Source: Bacteroidales bacterium (GTDB lineage Bacteria > Bacteroidota > Bacteroidia > Bacteroidales > UBA10428). From it: a stretch of DNA of 64,000 bases. This document shows, piece by piece, positions 1 through 8,082 of the stretch. The position numbers and the translations under genes are program-made. Position 1 is the stretch's first letter. Each line of letters opens with the position of its first letter. The notes under the pieces were generated by a model, which saw nothing but the letters and a program-made list of their open reading frames with translations, was not told the DNA's origin and did not search any database. The stretch spans positions 1 to 64,000 of the forward strand of contig DATGXG010000064.1 in assembly GCA_035299085.1 (NCBI GenBank), read 5' to 3'.

Positions 1-75
1 CCCCGTCACCCCTTCTCCCCTTCTCCCCTTCTCCCAATCTCCCCCTCTACCTGTCTCCCCATCTCTCCTCTCATT
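1..75 (-). repeat. G-rich short tandem tract at the end of hydE
   Basis: Read on the minus strand this is GGGGAGA/GGAGAAGG-type purine repeats, very close to the G-rich block upstream of manD (57303-57423) and related to those upstream of aspA and hydG. It overlaps the 3' end of the hydE frame. By analogy it should be the 5' half of a composite leader cassette belonging to the next minus-strand gene beyond the window edge (inference). Confidence 0.6.
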
Positions 76-1182
76 CCTCTCGCTGTAATGTGCTGAATCA
101 CCCCATTCACCGTAGGCGATTTCATTATCGGCTAAAGCTATACGGGCTTCGAGACATGACTTGCAGTCATCCGGATTCTCATCGGTACAAGGCTTATTCT
201 GATATAGAAGGTAATCGTCGCGGTACTTTCCGGGAGTTATATTGGGCATAATTACGTTTGCGCCTATTTTTATCGCCTTTTCCCTGCCGAGTTTATCAAT
301 AGCCTGCAAGGCCGTTGTTGCAGCAATATTCACGTCTTTCATCATAATGCGGAGTATGGCCACCATTTTAAGGGCAAGCTGAAAGCGCTCTTCAAGGGGA
401 ATTAATAAATGACGCAGGGCGTAAAAAGGGGTATCTTCATGCTCAAGGTAAGGTCCCATGCCGATCATGTCGATATCAAATTTCTTCATGAACAGCAGGT
501 CGTCTGCTAAGTCCTGGAGGGTCTGAAACGGGAGACCAATCATAACACCGGTACCAACCTGGTAACCTGTTTTCTGAAGATCGTGAAGGCATTTCAGCCG
601 TCGTTTATAACTGTGAAGTTCGTCATTGGGATGAAGCTTTTCATACAGTTTCTGACTGGATGATTCAATGCGCAACAGGTACCTTTGTGCCCCGGCCTCA
701 TACCATTTCTTATATATTGCTTTTTCCTGTTCTCCGCATGAAAGAGTTATCCGCAACTTGCTTTGGGTTGCCTTATGGATATCCTTCAGTAGTTTTTCAA
801 CCCGGCGGGTGAATCCGAGCGTTTCAAGCTCACCCGATTGAAGGACAAGCGATCCGTAGTTGTTATCGGCGGCAAAGCGTGCGGCATCCAAAATCTCGTC
901 GTCTGTAACGCTGTAGCGCTTTACATGGGGATTGTCATGCCTGATTCCACAGTAAAGGCAATTCTTATGACATATATTGGAGAATTCGATAAGTCCCCTG
1001 AAATACACCTTGTTCCCTACATACTGCTCCTTTATCCTGGCAGAGTGTTCGAATAGCAAAGTCTTATCCGGCCCCTGGGTGGATAGAAGGGATACGATAT
1101 CGGAGCGGGATAGGGATTCCTTATTAAGAATCTGTACTATCTTTTGAGTTGTGCCTGTGCTGGCTGAATGCTTCGTCGGCAT
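1..1182 (-). CDS. hydE: [FeFe]-hydrogenase maturase HydE (radical SAM), 3' end outside window
   Basis: Radical SAM enzyme that, in the known maturation pathway, processes the HydG-made Fe-Cys(CO)2CN precursor of the H-cluster. The reading frame starts at an ATG at 1182, 24 nt after the hydF stop. It shows the SAM-cluster motif CHKNCLYC (Cys71, Cys75, Cys78) and a C-terminal cysteine group (CTDENPDDCKSC, about residues 332-343) typical of HydE. Family-like sequence ends near GEWGDSAHY (about position 80). From there the frame stays open through a G-rich tandem tract to base 1, so no stop codon is visible and at least 27 non-family residues would be added. The last gene seen of the hyd operon. 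Identity is firm; the true C-terminus is unknown. Confidence 0.93.
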   Translation of the reverse strand, partial: MPTKHSASTGTTQKIVQILNKESLSRSDIVSLLSTQGPDKTLLFEHSARIKEQYVGNKVYFRGLIEFSNICHKNCLYCGIRHDNPHVKRYSVTDDEILDAARFAADNNYGSLVLQSGELETLGFTRRVEKLLKDIHKATQSKLRITLSCGEQEKAIYKKWYEAGAQRYLLRIESSSQKLYEKLHPNDELHSYKRRLKCLHDLQKTGYQVGTGVMIGLPFQTLQDLADDLLFMKKFDIDMIGMGPYLEHEDTPFYALRHLLIPLEERFQLALKMVAILRIMMKDVNIAATTALQAIDKLGREKAIKIGANVIMPNITPGKYRDDYLLYQNKPCTDENPDDCKSCLEARIALADNEIAYGEWGDSAHYSERNERRDGETGRGGDWEKGRRGEGVTG

Positions 1183-1206
1183 AGGAAATTTGTCTTTAAC
1201 GGTTTC

Positions 1207-2433
1207 TTATAGGTTGCTTCCCCGGAATGACGCGGGTTGGAACGGGGCGATAGCTCTTTCATAAACCCCCTGCATGTATGCTATGGCCATGCCATAGTTG
1301 GTAACAGGAATACCGGCATCGATTGCAGGTTTGAGCCGGTTCACCAACTGTTTCCTCGTAATCATGCAGCCTCCGCATTGCACAACAAGCGCGTAATCGG
1401 TAATCGGTCGTGTAATGTGATTCAGTCCGGATACCACGTCAAAATCAAGTTTTCTTCCTGTAAAACTGCTCATCCACCTGGGAATTTTCATGCGGCCGAT
1501 ATCGTCACATGAAACATGGTGCGTGCATGATTCGAGCATCAGCACCCTGTCGCCGTCTTTTAAATCTGAAATGGCAGGAGTGCCATCAAGATAATGTTCA
1601 AAATCGCCTTTGTATCTGGCGAGCAGGATGCTGAACCCGGTAAGTGGAATGTTGTCCGGAACTGAGGCATCAGCCTTTAAAATAACTGAAGTATCGCAAA
1701 CGGCAAGTTTGGGTTTGACAGCGGTTCTTTTCAGGAAAGTATCCAGTTCTCTTTCTTTAAGAACCACGGCAATGCAGTCATTGTCGAGCACATCACGTAT
1801 TGCCTGAACCTGTGGAAGGATAAGCCTACCCTCGGGTGCTTCAGTATCCACCGGTGTAATGAGCAATACTATATCACCGTAATTCACAAGGTCACCCAGC
1901 AGCGACTGTTTACGCCAGGCCGTTTCCGGCATTGTTTTTTTAATTGTGCCGACAAGTTCCTTCAGATTCCGGTTATCGACCGAACTGAATTCGATCACAG
2001 GCACCTTATAAAGCTGCTCAAGTTTCGATTTGAAATCCGGATCAAGTGGAACAAGATCCGATTTATTATGAACGAAAAGAAAGGGCACACCTGAGTCGTA
2101 AAACGATTCAGTTAACTCCTCTTCAAAGGATCCAGATGCATTGCCGTTGACCAGCAACAAAGCAAGATCGATAATCTGCATTACCTCTTTTGTCTTTTTA
2201 ACCCTGAGTTCTCCAAGGGAACCGGTATCGTCAATTCCGGCTGTATCGATAATTATGGCAGGTCCGACGCCTTCGATCTCAATCGATTTTTTAACAGGGT
2301 CGGTTGTAGTGCCCGGCTGTTCAGATACTATGGAAACATCCTGCCCGGTCAGTGAATTGATCAGGGAGCTTTTGCCGAAGTTCCTGCGGCCAAAAATCCC
2401 GATATGAGGTTTATGTTCTCTTCCTTTATCCAT
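1207..2433 (-). CDS. hydF: [FeFe]-hydrogenase maturation GTPase HydF
   Basis: Scaffold GTPase on which the 2Fe subcluster is assembled before transfer to apo-HydA. The 408 residues show the P-loop GRRNFGKS (residues 15-22), GTTTDP (G2), DTAG (G3) and NKSD (G4), followed by the HydF dimerisation and Fe-S domains. Cluster residues are Cys303 in CTHH and Cys353/Cys356 in QCGGC. The position before CGGC, His in many HydF proteins, is Gln352 here. The ATG lies 3 nt downstream of the aspA stop, so the two are probably translationally coupled, and hydE follows after 24 nt. Length is normal for the family. Confidence 0.95.
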   Translation of the reverse strand: MDKGREHKPHIGIFGRRNFGKSSLINSLTGQDVSIVSEQPGTTTDPVKKSIEIEGVGPAIIIDTAGIDDTGSLGELRVKKTKEVMQIIDLALLLVNGNASGSFEEELTESFYDSGVPFLFVHNKSDLVPLDPDFKSKLEQLYKVPVIEFSSVDNRNLKELVGTIKKTMPETAWRKQSLLGDLVNYGDIVLLITPVDTEAPEGRLILPQVQAIRDVLDNDCIAVVLKERELDTFLKRTAVKPKLAVCDTSVILKADASVPDNIPLTGFSILLARYKGDFEHYLDGTPAISDLKDGDRVLMLESCTHHVSCDDIGRMKIPRWMSSFTGRKLDFDVVSGLNHITRPITDYALVVQCGGCMITRKQLVNRLKPAIDAGIPVTNYGMAIAYMQGVYERAIAPFQPASFRGSNL

Positions 2434-2436
2434 TTC

Positions 2437-3879
2437 TTATTCTACCATATCATTTAATGAAAAACCTTCGCGGATAAGATTTTCAGGTGTAATTATCCGT
2501 TCGAGCCTGCCCTGTTCGATTATGTTCAGTTGCCGGTTCGCTTCAAAAATATTTATATCCCTGTTTTTCATTTCACGGGCCAGCAGGGCAGCCTTATTAT
2601 AGCCGATGTAAGGCACAAGGGCGGTGGTGACTGAAGGATTGCCGAGCATATTCTCAAACGAACCGGATTTGTGAAGTTTTAAACCCGCAATCATATTCAC
2701 TTCAAGCGAATGATCAGCTGCTATAAGCAATTTCAGGCTTTCTATCATAGCATGTCCTATTGACGGCAGATAAGCATTTAACTCCAGGTTTCCAAGGCCG
2801 CTCAGCGAGGCAACCAGGCTGTCGTTGCTATATACCCTGTGAACAGCGCTTACAACAAACTCCGGAATAACCGGGTTTACTTTTCCAGGCATAATGGAAC
2901 TGCCGGTTTGCAACTTCGGAATTTCAATTTCACGGTTCCTGAAAAGATCGGACGACAGAAGCCTGAGATCCGACACTATTTTCTCAAGATTTACCGCGTG
3001 AGCTTTCAGGATAGCGTGCACTTCAACCAGTGCATCCTGGTTGCTTGTGGCATCACTGAGGTTTTCGGCACGACTGACTGGCAGGTTCGTTACCTGGTGG
3101 AGAGTACGGGCCACGTCACGGATAAATTGGGACGGAACCGTAATTCCGGAACCAATGGCACTGCCTCCCAGGTTAACAGTTTTGATTCTTTCAGAACATT
3201 TTGATATGCGCCACCAGTCGCGCGACAGTGCATCATTGTATGTACTGAAAAGACGTCCGTATGTTGAAGGCACCGCTTCCTGCATTTCGGTATAGGCTAT
3301 ACGAATGTGATCGCGCGAAGCGGATTCGATCTTTTCCATGGCTGAACGCAGGCTGTTTACAGAAGCTTCGGCATCATTCAGGAGTCGCATTATCGCAACA
3401 CGCAGGGAAGCAGGAATGACATCGTTTGTAGACTGAAATATATTGGCATGCTCAATCGGGTCAATAAGTTTGTAAGTTCCCGGAGGATTACCCGTGAGCT
3501 GAAGTGCACGGTTGGCGATGATTTCGTTAACATTCAGGTTAATGCTTGTGCCTGCGCCGCCCTGGACTGCCGGAACAATGAAATGATCAAAATGGTTTCC
3601 CTGTTCCACTTCATTGGCCGCTTCAATCAATGCATCAATCACAGATGGATCAATAAGTGGAGTGGGCAGGATTTTTCCGGGGTATTTCTGATGAACCGTT
3701 TCAGCGTAATGTTTATAGGTAATATAGCAGGCTTTTTTAACAGAACCCAGAGCCTGGTACCATTCAGGAAAAAACCGCGTGGCATCGGGAAAATTCCGGG
3801 ACGCACGGTCTGCATTGATGCCGTATAGGGCGTCATCAGGGATTTGCACAGCTCCAAGAAAATCTTGTTCGGTTCGCAT
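2437..3879 (-). CDS. aspA: Aspartate ammonia-lyase (aspartase/fumarase superfamily) inside the hyd operon
   Basis: A 480-residue class II lyase that would deaminate aspartate to fumarate and free ammonia. The superfamily signature GSSIMPGKVNP lies around residues 324-334, and the substrate loop regions GTSINLNVNE and TYTEMQEAVPST-like segments are present. Length matches AspA and fumarase C; the sequence starting TEQDFLGAVQIPDDALYGI favours aspartase. It sits between hydG and hydF on the same strand. This co-location is known in other Bacteroidota, and ammonia supply for the bridgehead amine of the H-cluster dithiolate is an attractive role (inference). The gene is preceded by a 242-nt repeat cassette rather than a normal spacer. 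Confidence 0.88.
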   Translation of the reverse strand: MRTEQDFLGAVQIPDDALYGINADRASRNFPDATRFFPEWYQALGSVKKACYITYKHYAETVHQKYPGKILPTPLIDPSVIDALIEAANEVEQGNHFDHFIVPAVQGGAGTSINLNVNEIIANRALQLTGNPPGTYKLIDPIEHANIFQSTNDVIPASLRVAIMRLLNDAEASVNSLRSAMEKIESASRDHIRIAYTEMQEAVPSTYGRLFSTYNDALSRDWWRISKCSERIKTVNLGGSAIGSGITVPSQFIRDVARTLHQVTNLPVSRAENLSDATSNQDALVEVHAILKAHAVNLEKIVSDLRLLSSDLFRNREIEIPKLQTGSSIMPGKVNPVIPEFVVSAVHRVYSNDSLVASLSGLGNLELNAYLPSIGHAMIESLKLLIAADHSLEVNMIAGLKLHKSGSFENMLGNPSVTTALVPYIGYNKAALLAREMKNRDINIFEANRQLNIIEQGRLERIITPENLIREGFSLNDMVE

Positions 3880-4121
3880 GAGTAGTCTGTTAGTCTGTTA
3901 GTTAGTTAGTTAGTTAGTCTGCTGGTCTTCTGGTCTTCTGGTCTGCTGGTCTTCTGGTCTGGGACCTATAGGACCTATGAGACATATGGGACCTATCTCC
4001 CATTCTCCCACTCACCCATTCTCCCACTCACCCATTCTCCCATTCTCCCACTCACACATTCTCCCACTCACCCATTCTCCCATTCTCCCACTCTCCCATT
4101 CTCCCACTCCTTACTCCTTAC
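3880..4121 (-). repeat. Composite leader cassette A between hydG stop and aspA ATG
   Basis: In the direction of transcription the whole spacer is made of four ordered blocks. First are GGGAGAAT/GGGTGAGT units (about 4115 down to 3996), then a GGTCCCATATG/GGTCCTATAGG link (3995-3961), then AGACCAGA/AGACCAGC units (3960-3918), and finally TAACAGAC/TAACTAAC units (3920-3884) ending 4 nt from the aspA ATG. The same blocks in the same order occur at 5547-5715 and 57291-57524. No open frame or recognised RNA family was seen in it. The G-rich part could form a G-quadruplex in the transcript. Confidence 0.85.
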
Positions 4122-5546
4122 TTAAAAATAAAGGTCCCTCTCCCCTGCCTTAATCCTCTCCAGCCGGTTCCGGAGTTCGTCGATGCGGACGTTTCCGTTG
4201 AGCTGGTTAATATTTTCTTCTATAATGGCATAGCCTTTCTGAGCCACTTCGGGTGATGCGTAATCTTCGATGTATTCGGCAAGCGTAAGCATGGCATTGG
4301 GCGAACAGAAATTCTTAATGAAGCCCGGTACTGAGAACTCCATGAAATGCTCCCCGGTTCTGCCCAGGCGGTAACAAGCCGTACAGAATGAGGGGATGTG
4401 CCCTGTTTCAATCAGCTCATCGATTACTTCGGCGAGCGAACGGTCGTCGTTGATTTTAAACTGTTCCCTGTTAAGGTCCTGCGATTCATTCTCAACATCA
4501 GAGTATGCGCCAAGTTCAATTTTTGTACCGCCATCAATTTGTGATATGCCGTATTTCATCAGTTCGGTGCGAATATGAGCAGGCTCCCTGGCTGTGAGTA
4601 TCATTCCCGTATAGGGCACGGCAAGGCGCAGAATAGCCACCATCCTGGCGAAATCGGAATCACTTACGGCATATTTAACTTCACCAACCGATGAAGCATC
4701 TTTGATCCTTGGAAATGAAATGGTATGAGGGCCGATGTTATAGCAAGCTTCCAGGTGGTTCGTATGACGAAGCAAACCCATAACCTCAAATCGCCAATCG
4801 TATAAGCCGAAAAGCGCACCAATGCCCACATCATCGAGACCGGCTTCCTGTGCGCGGTCGAGCGCCGTAAGGCGATATTCATAGTCCCTTTTCCTGCCTG
4901 AAGGATGGTATATTTTGTATGCTTCAGGATGGTAAGTTTCCTGGAAAATCTGGTAGGTTCCGATTCCTGCTTCTTTAACAATCCGGAATCCTTCAATATC
5001 AAGAGGTGCTGCATTGATATTAACCCTCCTGATTTCACCGTTTCCTTTTTTAACAGAATAAACCGTGCGGGCAGCATCGGCGATAAACTGAGGGCCGTAA
5101 TCAGGGTGTTCACCAAAAACAAGGATCAGTCGTTTCTGTCCCTGGTCTTCAAGAGCCATGACCTCGCCGATGATCTGATGTGTGTTGAGTGTAGTGCGTA
5201 CCTGGTCTTTGTTTGACACCCTGAATCCGCAATACTGGCAATTGTTCGTGCATTTGTTCCCTATATACAGCGGAGCAAACAGGACGATACGGTTGCCGTA
5301 TACGGCTTTTTTCAGGCGGTGTGCACCATCCCGGATCTCTTCCACCAATTCCTCATCACGTGCATTGATGAGCATGGCTGTTTCGGCCAGGCTCAACCGG
5401 TGTTTGTCGAGCGACTTGGCAATGATATCCCTGACAATAACCTTGTCCGGTTTTGCATTTTCAAGAAGCATTTCAATTTCAGCCGCATCAATGAAAGGTT
5501 TCATAGGCTCATCCGGGATGCGGTATTGTTGGGGATTGAATTTCAT
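4122..5546 (-). CDS. hydG: [FeFe]-hydrogenase maturase HydG (radical SAM tyrosine lyase)
   Basis: Cleaves tyrosine to p-cresol and dehydroglycine, giving the CO and CN ligands delivered as an Fe-Cys(CO)2CN synthon. The 474 residues contain the SAM-cluster motif CTNNCQYC (Cys99, Cys103, Cys106) and the C-terminal auxiliary-cluster motif CTACYR (Cys388, Cys391), which separates HydG from the shorter thiamine enzyme ThiH. The sequence MKFNPQQYRIPDEPMKPFIDA and the length fit the family. Second gene of the operon, downstream of the TM1266-like regulator and separated from it by a 169-nt repeat cassette. Confidence 0.96.
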   Translation of the reverse strand: MKFNPQQYRIPDEPMKPFIDAAEIEMLLENAKPDKVIVRDIIAKSLDKHRLSLAETAMLINARDEELVEEIRDGAHRLKKAVYGNRIVLFAPLYIGNKCTNNCQYCGFRVSNKDQVRTTLNTHQIIGEVMALEDQGQKRLILVFGEHPDYGPQFIADAARTVYSVKKGNGEIRRVNINAAPLDIEGFRIVKEAGIGTYQIFQETYHPEAYKIYHPSGRKRDYEYRLTALDRAQEAGLDDVGIGALFGLYDWRFEVMGLLRHTNHLEACYNIGPHTISFPRIKDASSVGEVKYAVSDSDFARMVAILRLAVPYTGMILTAREPAHIRTELMKYGISQIDGGTKIELGAYSDVENESQDLNREQFKINDDRSLAEVIDELIETGHIPSFCTACYRLGRTGEHFMEFSVPGFIKNFCSPNAMLTLAEYIEDYASPEVAQKGYAIIEENINQLNGNVRIDELRNRLERIKAGERDLYF

Positions 5547-5715
5547 TATTTAGCTGTTTAGTCTGTTAGACTGTTAGTCTGTTAGTCTGCTGGTCTGCTG
5601 GCCTGCTGGTCTTCTGGTCTTCTGGTCTGGGACCCATGGGACTTATAGGACCTATGGGACTTATCTCCCGTTCTCCCGTTCTCCCGTTCTCCCGTTCTCC
5701 CACTCTCCTTCTTTG
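5547..5715 (-). repeat. Composite leader cassette B between the TM1266-like gene and hydG
   Basis: Same architecture as the cassette before aspA. On the minus strand there are at least four GGGAGAAC units (about 5706-5665), a GGTCCTATAAGTCCCATGG link (5664-5630), AGACCAGA/AGACCAGC units (5630-5585), then AACAGACTAACAGTC units (5585-5552) up to the hydG ATG at 5546. The repeat words are shared with cassette A but copy numbers and point differences vary, so this is not a simple recent duplication. Confidence 0.85.
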
Positions 5716-5961
5716 TCATTCTTTCGCGTATACCGTTTTGCTGGTTATACCATCCAATCGGCCCAGTTGGCCCGAAAGAGTGCTTATTTCATCGTTGGTA
5801 CCTTCCACAACAAGTGAGATTACGCTGATTCCACGATCACGGATAGGAATGCCCTGACGGGCTATTATCACGGATGAATGGCCTGAAAGAATGGCGTTGA
5901 GTTGCTGAACGTTGTCTTTTTCCCGAACAAGGATAATGATGGCTCCGATTCTCTTTTCCAT
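5716..5961 (-). CDS. TM1266-like iron-only hydrogenase system putative regulator
   Basis: An 81-residue ACT/NikR-C-like ferredoxin-fold protein, beginning MEKRIGAIIILVREKD and containing SVIIARQGIPIRDRGISVI. It belongs to the small family found beside hydE/F/G and annotated as iron-only hydrogenase system regulator. It has no obvious DNA-binding domain, so the regulator label rests on gene context and fold, not on demonstrated function. First gene of the operon; a TACCTTTG -7 element lies 86 nt upstream on the minus strand. Confidence 0.85.
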   Translation of the reverse strand: MEKRIGAIIILVREKDNVQQLNAILSGHSSVIIARQGIPIRDRGISVISLVVEGTNDEISTLSGQLGRLDGITSKTVYAKE

Positions 5962-6005
5962 TGGAATTTCCTTTGGGTCAGATTGATTTTTATGGTTCTT
6001 TGTTG

Positions 6006-6024
6006 CCCTTCGACAAGCTCAGGG
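6006..6024. repeat. Interspersed palindromic repeat, CCCTTCGACAAGCTCAGGG
   Basis: An imperfect 19-nt palindrome in the leader of the hyd operon. The first 17 bases recur at 21193-21209. This word is seen as an interspersed repeat in many unrelated bacterial genomes (recalled knowledge); its function is not established. Confidence 0.6.
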
Positions 6025-6046
6025 ACCGCGCAGAAAATGATCGCAT

Positions 6047-6054
6047 CAAAGGTA
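6047..6054 (-). promoter_or_regulatory. Likely -7 element of the hyd operon promoter
   Basis: On the minus strand the sequence is TACCTTTG, an exact match to the Bacteroidota -7 consensus TAnnTTTG. A TTG lies about 24 nt further upstream, slightly beyond the usual spacing, so the -33 box is weak. The predicted transcript starts about 80 nt before the TM1266-like ATG and includes the palindrome at 6006-6024. Confidence 0.5.
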
Positions 6055-6154
6055 AAAAAAGTTCTGTTATTTTAATCACAATAGAAATTTAATTTGGTGC
6101 TTAAAAATAATTTTGACAAAAATTTTCCATGGTTAGCGTATTTTTTACACTAAG

Positions 6155-6189
6155 TTTGATTGTCGTATGAATTATGTTTTTTATATTTG
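6155..6189 (+). promoter_or_regulatory. Promoter of the ECF sigma/FecR operon
   Basis: TATATTTG at 6182-6189 matches TAnnTTTG exactly. TTTG at 6155-6158 (23-nt gap) or TTG at 6160-6162 (19-nt gap) serves as the -33 box. Because transcription would start near 6195, a TTG start codon at 6160 is excluded and the sigma gene must start downstream. Confidence 0.6.
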
Positions 6190-6225
6190 TATAAGCACCT
6201 AACATCTTCACTAATTCTCACGACT

Positions 6226-6792
6226 TTGACCAGGCGGTTTTCAAATAGTGATGAAACCTTAATCAGACGGCTTCAGGAAAGCGACAAAGAAGCTTTTGAA
6301 CTGGTATTCAATCAGTTCAAAGAAAAGCTCTATTATTTTGCTTTCGGTTACCTGCATTCATCAAGCGAATCCGAAGAAATCATTCAAAACGTATTTGTTG
6401 CATTATGGGAAAACAGGGACCTTTTGAATGATGCTTATCCTATTCGGCATTATTTGTACCGGATCACAGTTAATCATATCTATAATTTCTTCAAGCATCA
6501 GTCGGTTAAACAGCGTTATGCCGAACATCTTGTTTTTGAACAGTCGATTGAAGACGATTATGATGAACAGCTGCTGATGGCCAATGATCTTGAGGAAATT
6601 GTGGATACACTTGTTGAAGAACTTCCTGTAAGGCAGCAGCTGATTTACCGTTTAAGCCGCAAAGAAGGACTGTGTCATGCCGAGATAGCCGATCAGCTCG
6701 GTTTATCCATCCGGTCTGTTGAAAACCAGATCTACAGGGCTCTTAAATACATCCGTGAAAAACTCAGGCAGGAATCCCTTATTGCCGAATAA
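6226..6792 (+). CDS. ECF RNA polymerase sigma factor (SigW/FecI-like, Bacteroidota type)
   Basis: A 188-residue sigma-70 family factor. Region 2 is visible as DKEAFELVFNQFKEKLYYFA followed by SEEIIQNVFVALWENR, and region 4 as LPVRQQLIYRLSRKEG then HAEIADQLGLSIRSVENQI, a helix-turn-helix. The frame is open back to 6160, but a promoter occupies 6155-6189, so the in-frame TTG at 6226 is taken as start; it gives a normal ECF length. FecR (6865) and an STN-bearing SusC follow, the standard arrangement in which the sigma factor drives the downstream import genes when the transporter signals ligand. Confidence 0.9.
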   Translation: MTRRFSNSDETLIRRLQESDKEAFELVFNQFKEKLYYFAFGYLHSSSESEEIIQNVFVALWENRDLLNDAYPIRHYLYRITVNHIYNFFKHQSVKQRYAEHLVFEQSIEDDYDEQLLMANDLEEIVDTLVEELPVRQQLIYRLSRKEGLCHAEIADQLGLSIRSVENQIYRALKYIREKLRQESLIAE

Positions 6793-6831
6793 TTTTTTTT
6801 ATCAGTAAGTGAGTAGTTGATCCCCCGGTGT

Positions 6832-6862
6832 TGTATTAATTATGGTTAACCACATTAATACA
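6832..6862 (+). promoter_or_regulatory. 31-nt near-perfect palindrome abutting the fecR start codon
   Basis: Arms TGTATTAAT (6832-6840) and ATTAATACA (6854-6862) are exact reverse complements. Between them lies the palindrome TGGTTAACCA (6843-6852), off-centre by one base. The right arm ends 2 nt before the fecR ATG at 6865. In RNA it would form a stem with a TTAA loop next to the initiation codon; in DNA it is a plausible dimeric-protein operator. It separates sigma and anti-sigma genes, so it could set their ratio (inference). Confidence 0.55.
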
Positions 6863-6864
6863 GC

Positions 6865-7992
6865 ATGCTTCCAGAACTCAAGGAACTTCTCCGAAAATAT
6901 AAGGAAAACTCTTGTACAGCTGAGGAATTAGCACGTGTCAAACGCTATTTTGCTGACCGGAAATATGAATCTTATATAAAAAGGTATCTTCAACAGGACC
7001 TGGAAAACTTCACATTGCAGCAGTCATCATCGGTACCTGATTTCAGTAAAATTTTTAAGTCCATTGAATCCAGGATCGATGATTCTCAGATTGTTCTCCC
7101 TTCTATAAAAAAACGCCGTTCACCTGTTCGGCAAATTCTAAGGATTGCAGCCATCCTGATTCCTTCACTCATCTTAGGCGGAATTGCCTCTTATTATATA
7201 TTTGACAGGAAGCCTGACAGCCAGGTAATTGCGTATAATGAGATCAGAACCCCTCTCGGTGCACACTCTGAAGTGGTTCTGCCCGATGGTTCCACAGTTT
7301 GGCTTAATGCCGGCAGTACACTCAGATACATGAATGTCTTTAACCATGATAACCGCGATATTATTCTCACGGGAGAAGGTTATTTTAAAGTGGCAAAAAA
7401 CCCTGCGCTTCCCTTTAATGTAAAGACCGGAGATCTCAATATACGTGCAGTAGGGACCGAATTCAATGTAAAATCTTATGATGACGAAGGCATTATTGAA
7501 ACCACCCTGGTAGAAGGGAAAATAATGATTTCGCAAAATAAAAAGTTAAGAAAATCGATATACCTGGAGCCCAACCAGAAAGCTGTTTACGTGAAGAACA
7601 ACAAGAAGCTGACAATCGAAGATCTCAGGGCTGTAAGAGAAACAAAACCGGAAGTTCTTAAACTTAAGAAAGGCATTATCTATATCGCAGAGAAAGTAGA
7701 TCCTGTTCCGATTGTTTCGTGGAAAGACAACAGGCTGATCCTGAAAGGCGAAGAATTAAGTAACCTGTTAATAAAGCTTGAACGCAGGTATGACGTCAAG
7801 TTCATTTTTGAATCCGAATCACTAAAACAATTCCGGTTTACAGGAACACTTGAAAATGAAACCTTAACCCAGGTGCTGGATTTCATTAAACTTTCAGCAC
7901 CAATTGATTATGACTTACAGGGTAAGACTGTAATCATTTCGGAAAACAAACAGATGACCAAGAAATTCAGCAATCACATGAAAAAGAAATAA
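6865..7992 (+). CDS. FecR-family anti-sigma factor
   Basis: A 375-residue inner-membrane anti-sigma regulator. The N-terminal cytoplasmic part (about 1-90) would bind the sigma factor. A single membrane segment follows around residues 93-112 (ILRIAAILIPSLILGGIASY). The periplasmic FecR domain includes RTPLGAHSEVVLPDGSTVWLN and LVEGKIMIS, and a C-terminal DUF4974-like region (about 295-360) includes NLLIKLERRYDVKFIFE. Pairs with the upstream ECF sigma factor and should contact the STN domain of the downstream SusC. The start codon is preceded by the palindrome at 6832-6862. Confidence 0.92.
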   Translation: MLPELKELLRKYKENSCTAEELARVKRYFADRKYESYIKRYLQQDLENFTLQQSSSVPDFSKIFKSIESRIDDSQIVLPSIKKRRSPVRQILRIAAILIPSLILGGIASYYIFDRKPDSQVIAYNEIRTPLGAHSEVVLPDGSTVWLNAGSTLRYMNVFNHDNRDIILTGEGYFKVAKNPALPFNVKTGDLNIRAVGTEFNVKSYDDEGIIETTLVEGKIMISQNKKLRKSIYLEPNQKAVYVKNNKKLTIEDLRAVRETKPEVLKLKKGIIYIAEKVDPVPIVSWKDNRLILKGEELSNLLIKLERRYDVKFIFESESLKQFRFTGTLENETLTQVLDFIKLSAPIDYDLQGKTVIISENKQMTKKFSNHMKKK

Positions 7993-8058
7993 CCATGCAA
8001 AAAGCCCTAATTACTAACTAAAAACAAATGCGTATGAAATGACAAATAAATGAAAAAA

Positions 8059-8082
8059 GGGAATAGATAAAGATCTATTCCC
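8059..8082 (-). terminator. Hairpin with a T-run only on the minus strand, in the susC leader
   Basis: GGGAATAGAT (8059-8068) and ATCTATTCCC (8073-8082) form a perfect 10-bp stem with a 4-nt loop. On the plus strand an A-run precedes it and no T-run follows. On the minus strand the hairpin is followed directly by TTTTTT, as in a rho-independent terminator for a transcript antisense to the susC leader. No minus-strand protein gene lies nearby. Confidence 0.5.

Noticed and set aside
838..1056. Small plus-strand frame within the hydE region
   Set aside because: It is the complement of the HydE coding frame, which holds the radical SAM motif.
6160..6225. TTG start at 6160 for the ECF sigma factor
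   Set aside because: The codon lies inside the promoter (-33/-7 at 6155-6189), and the extra N-terminus does not look like a sigma factor. TTG 6226 is preferred.
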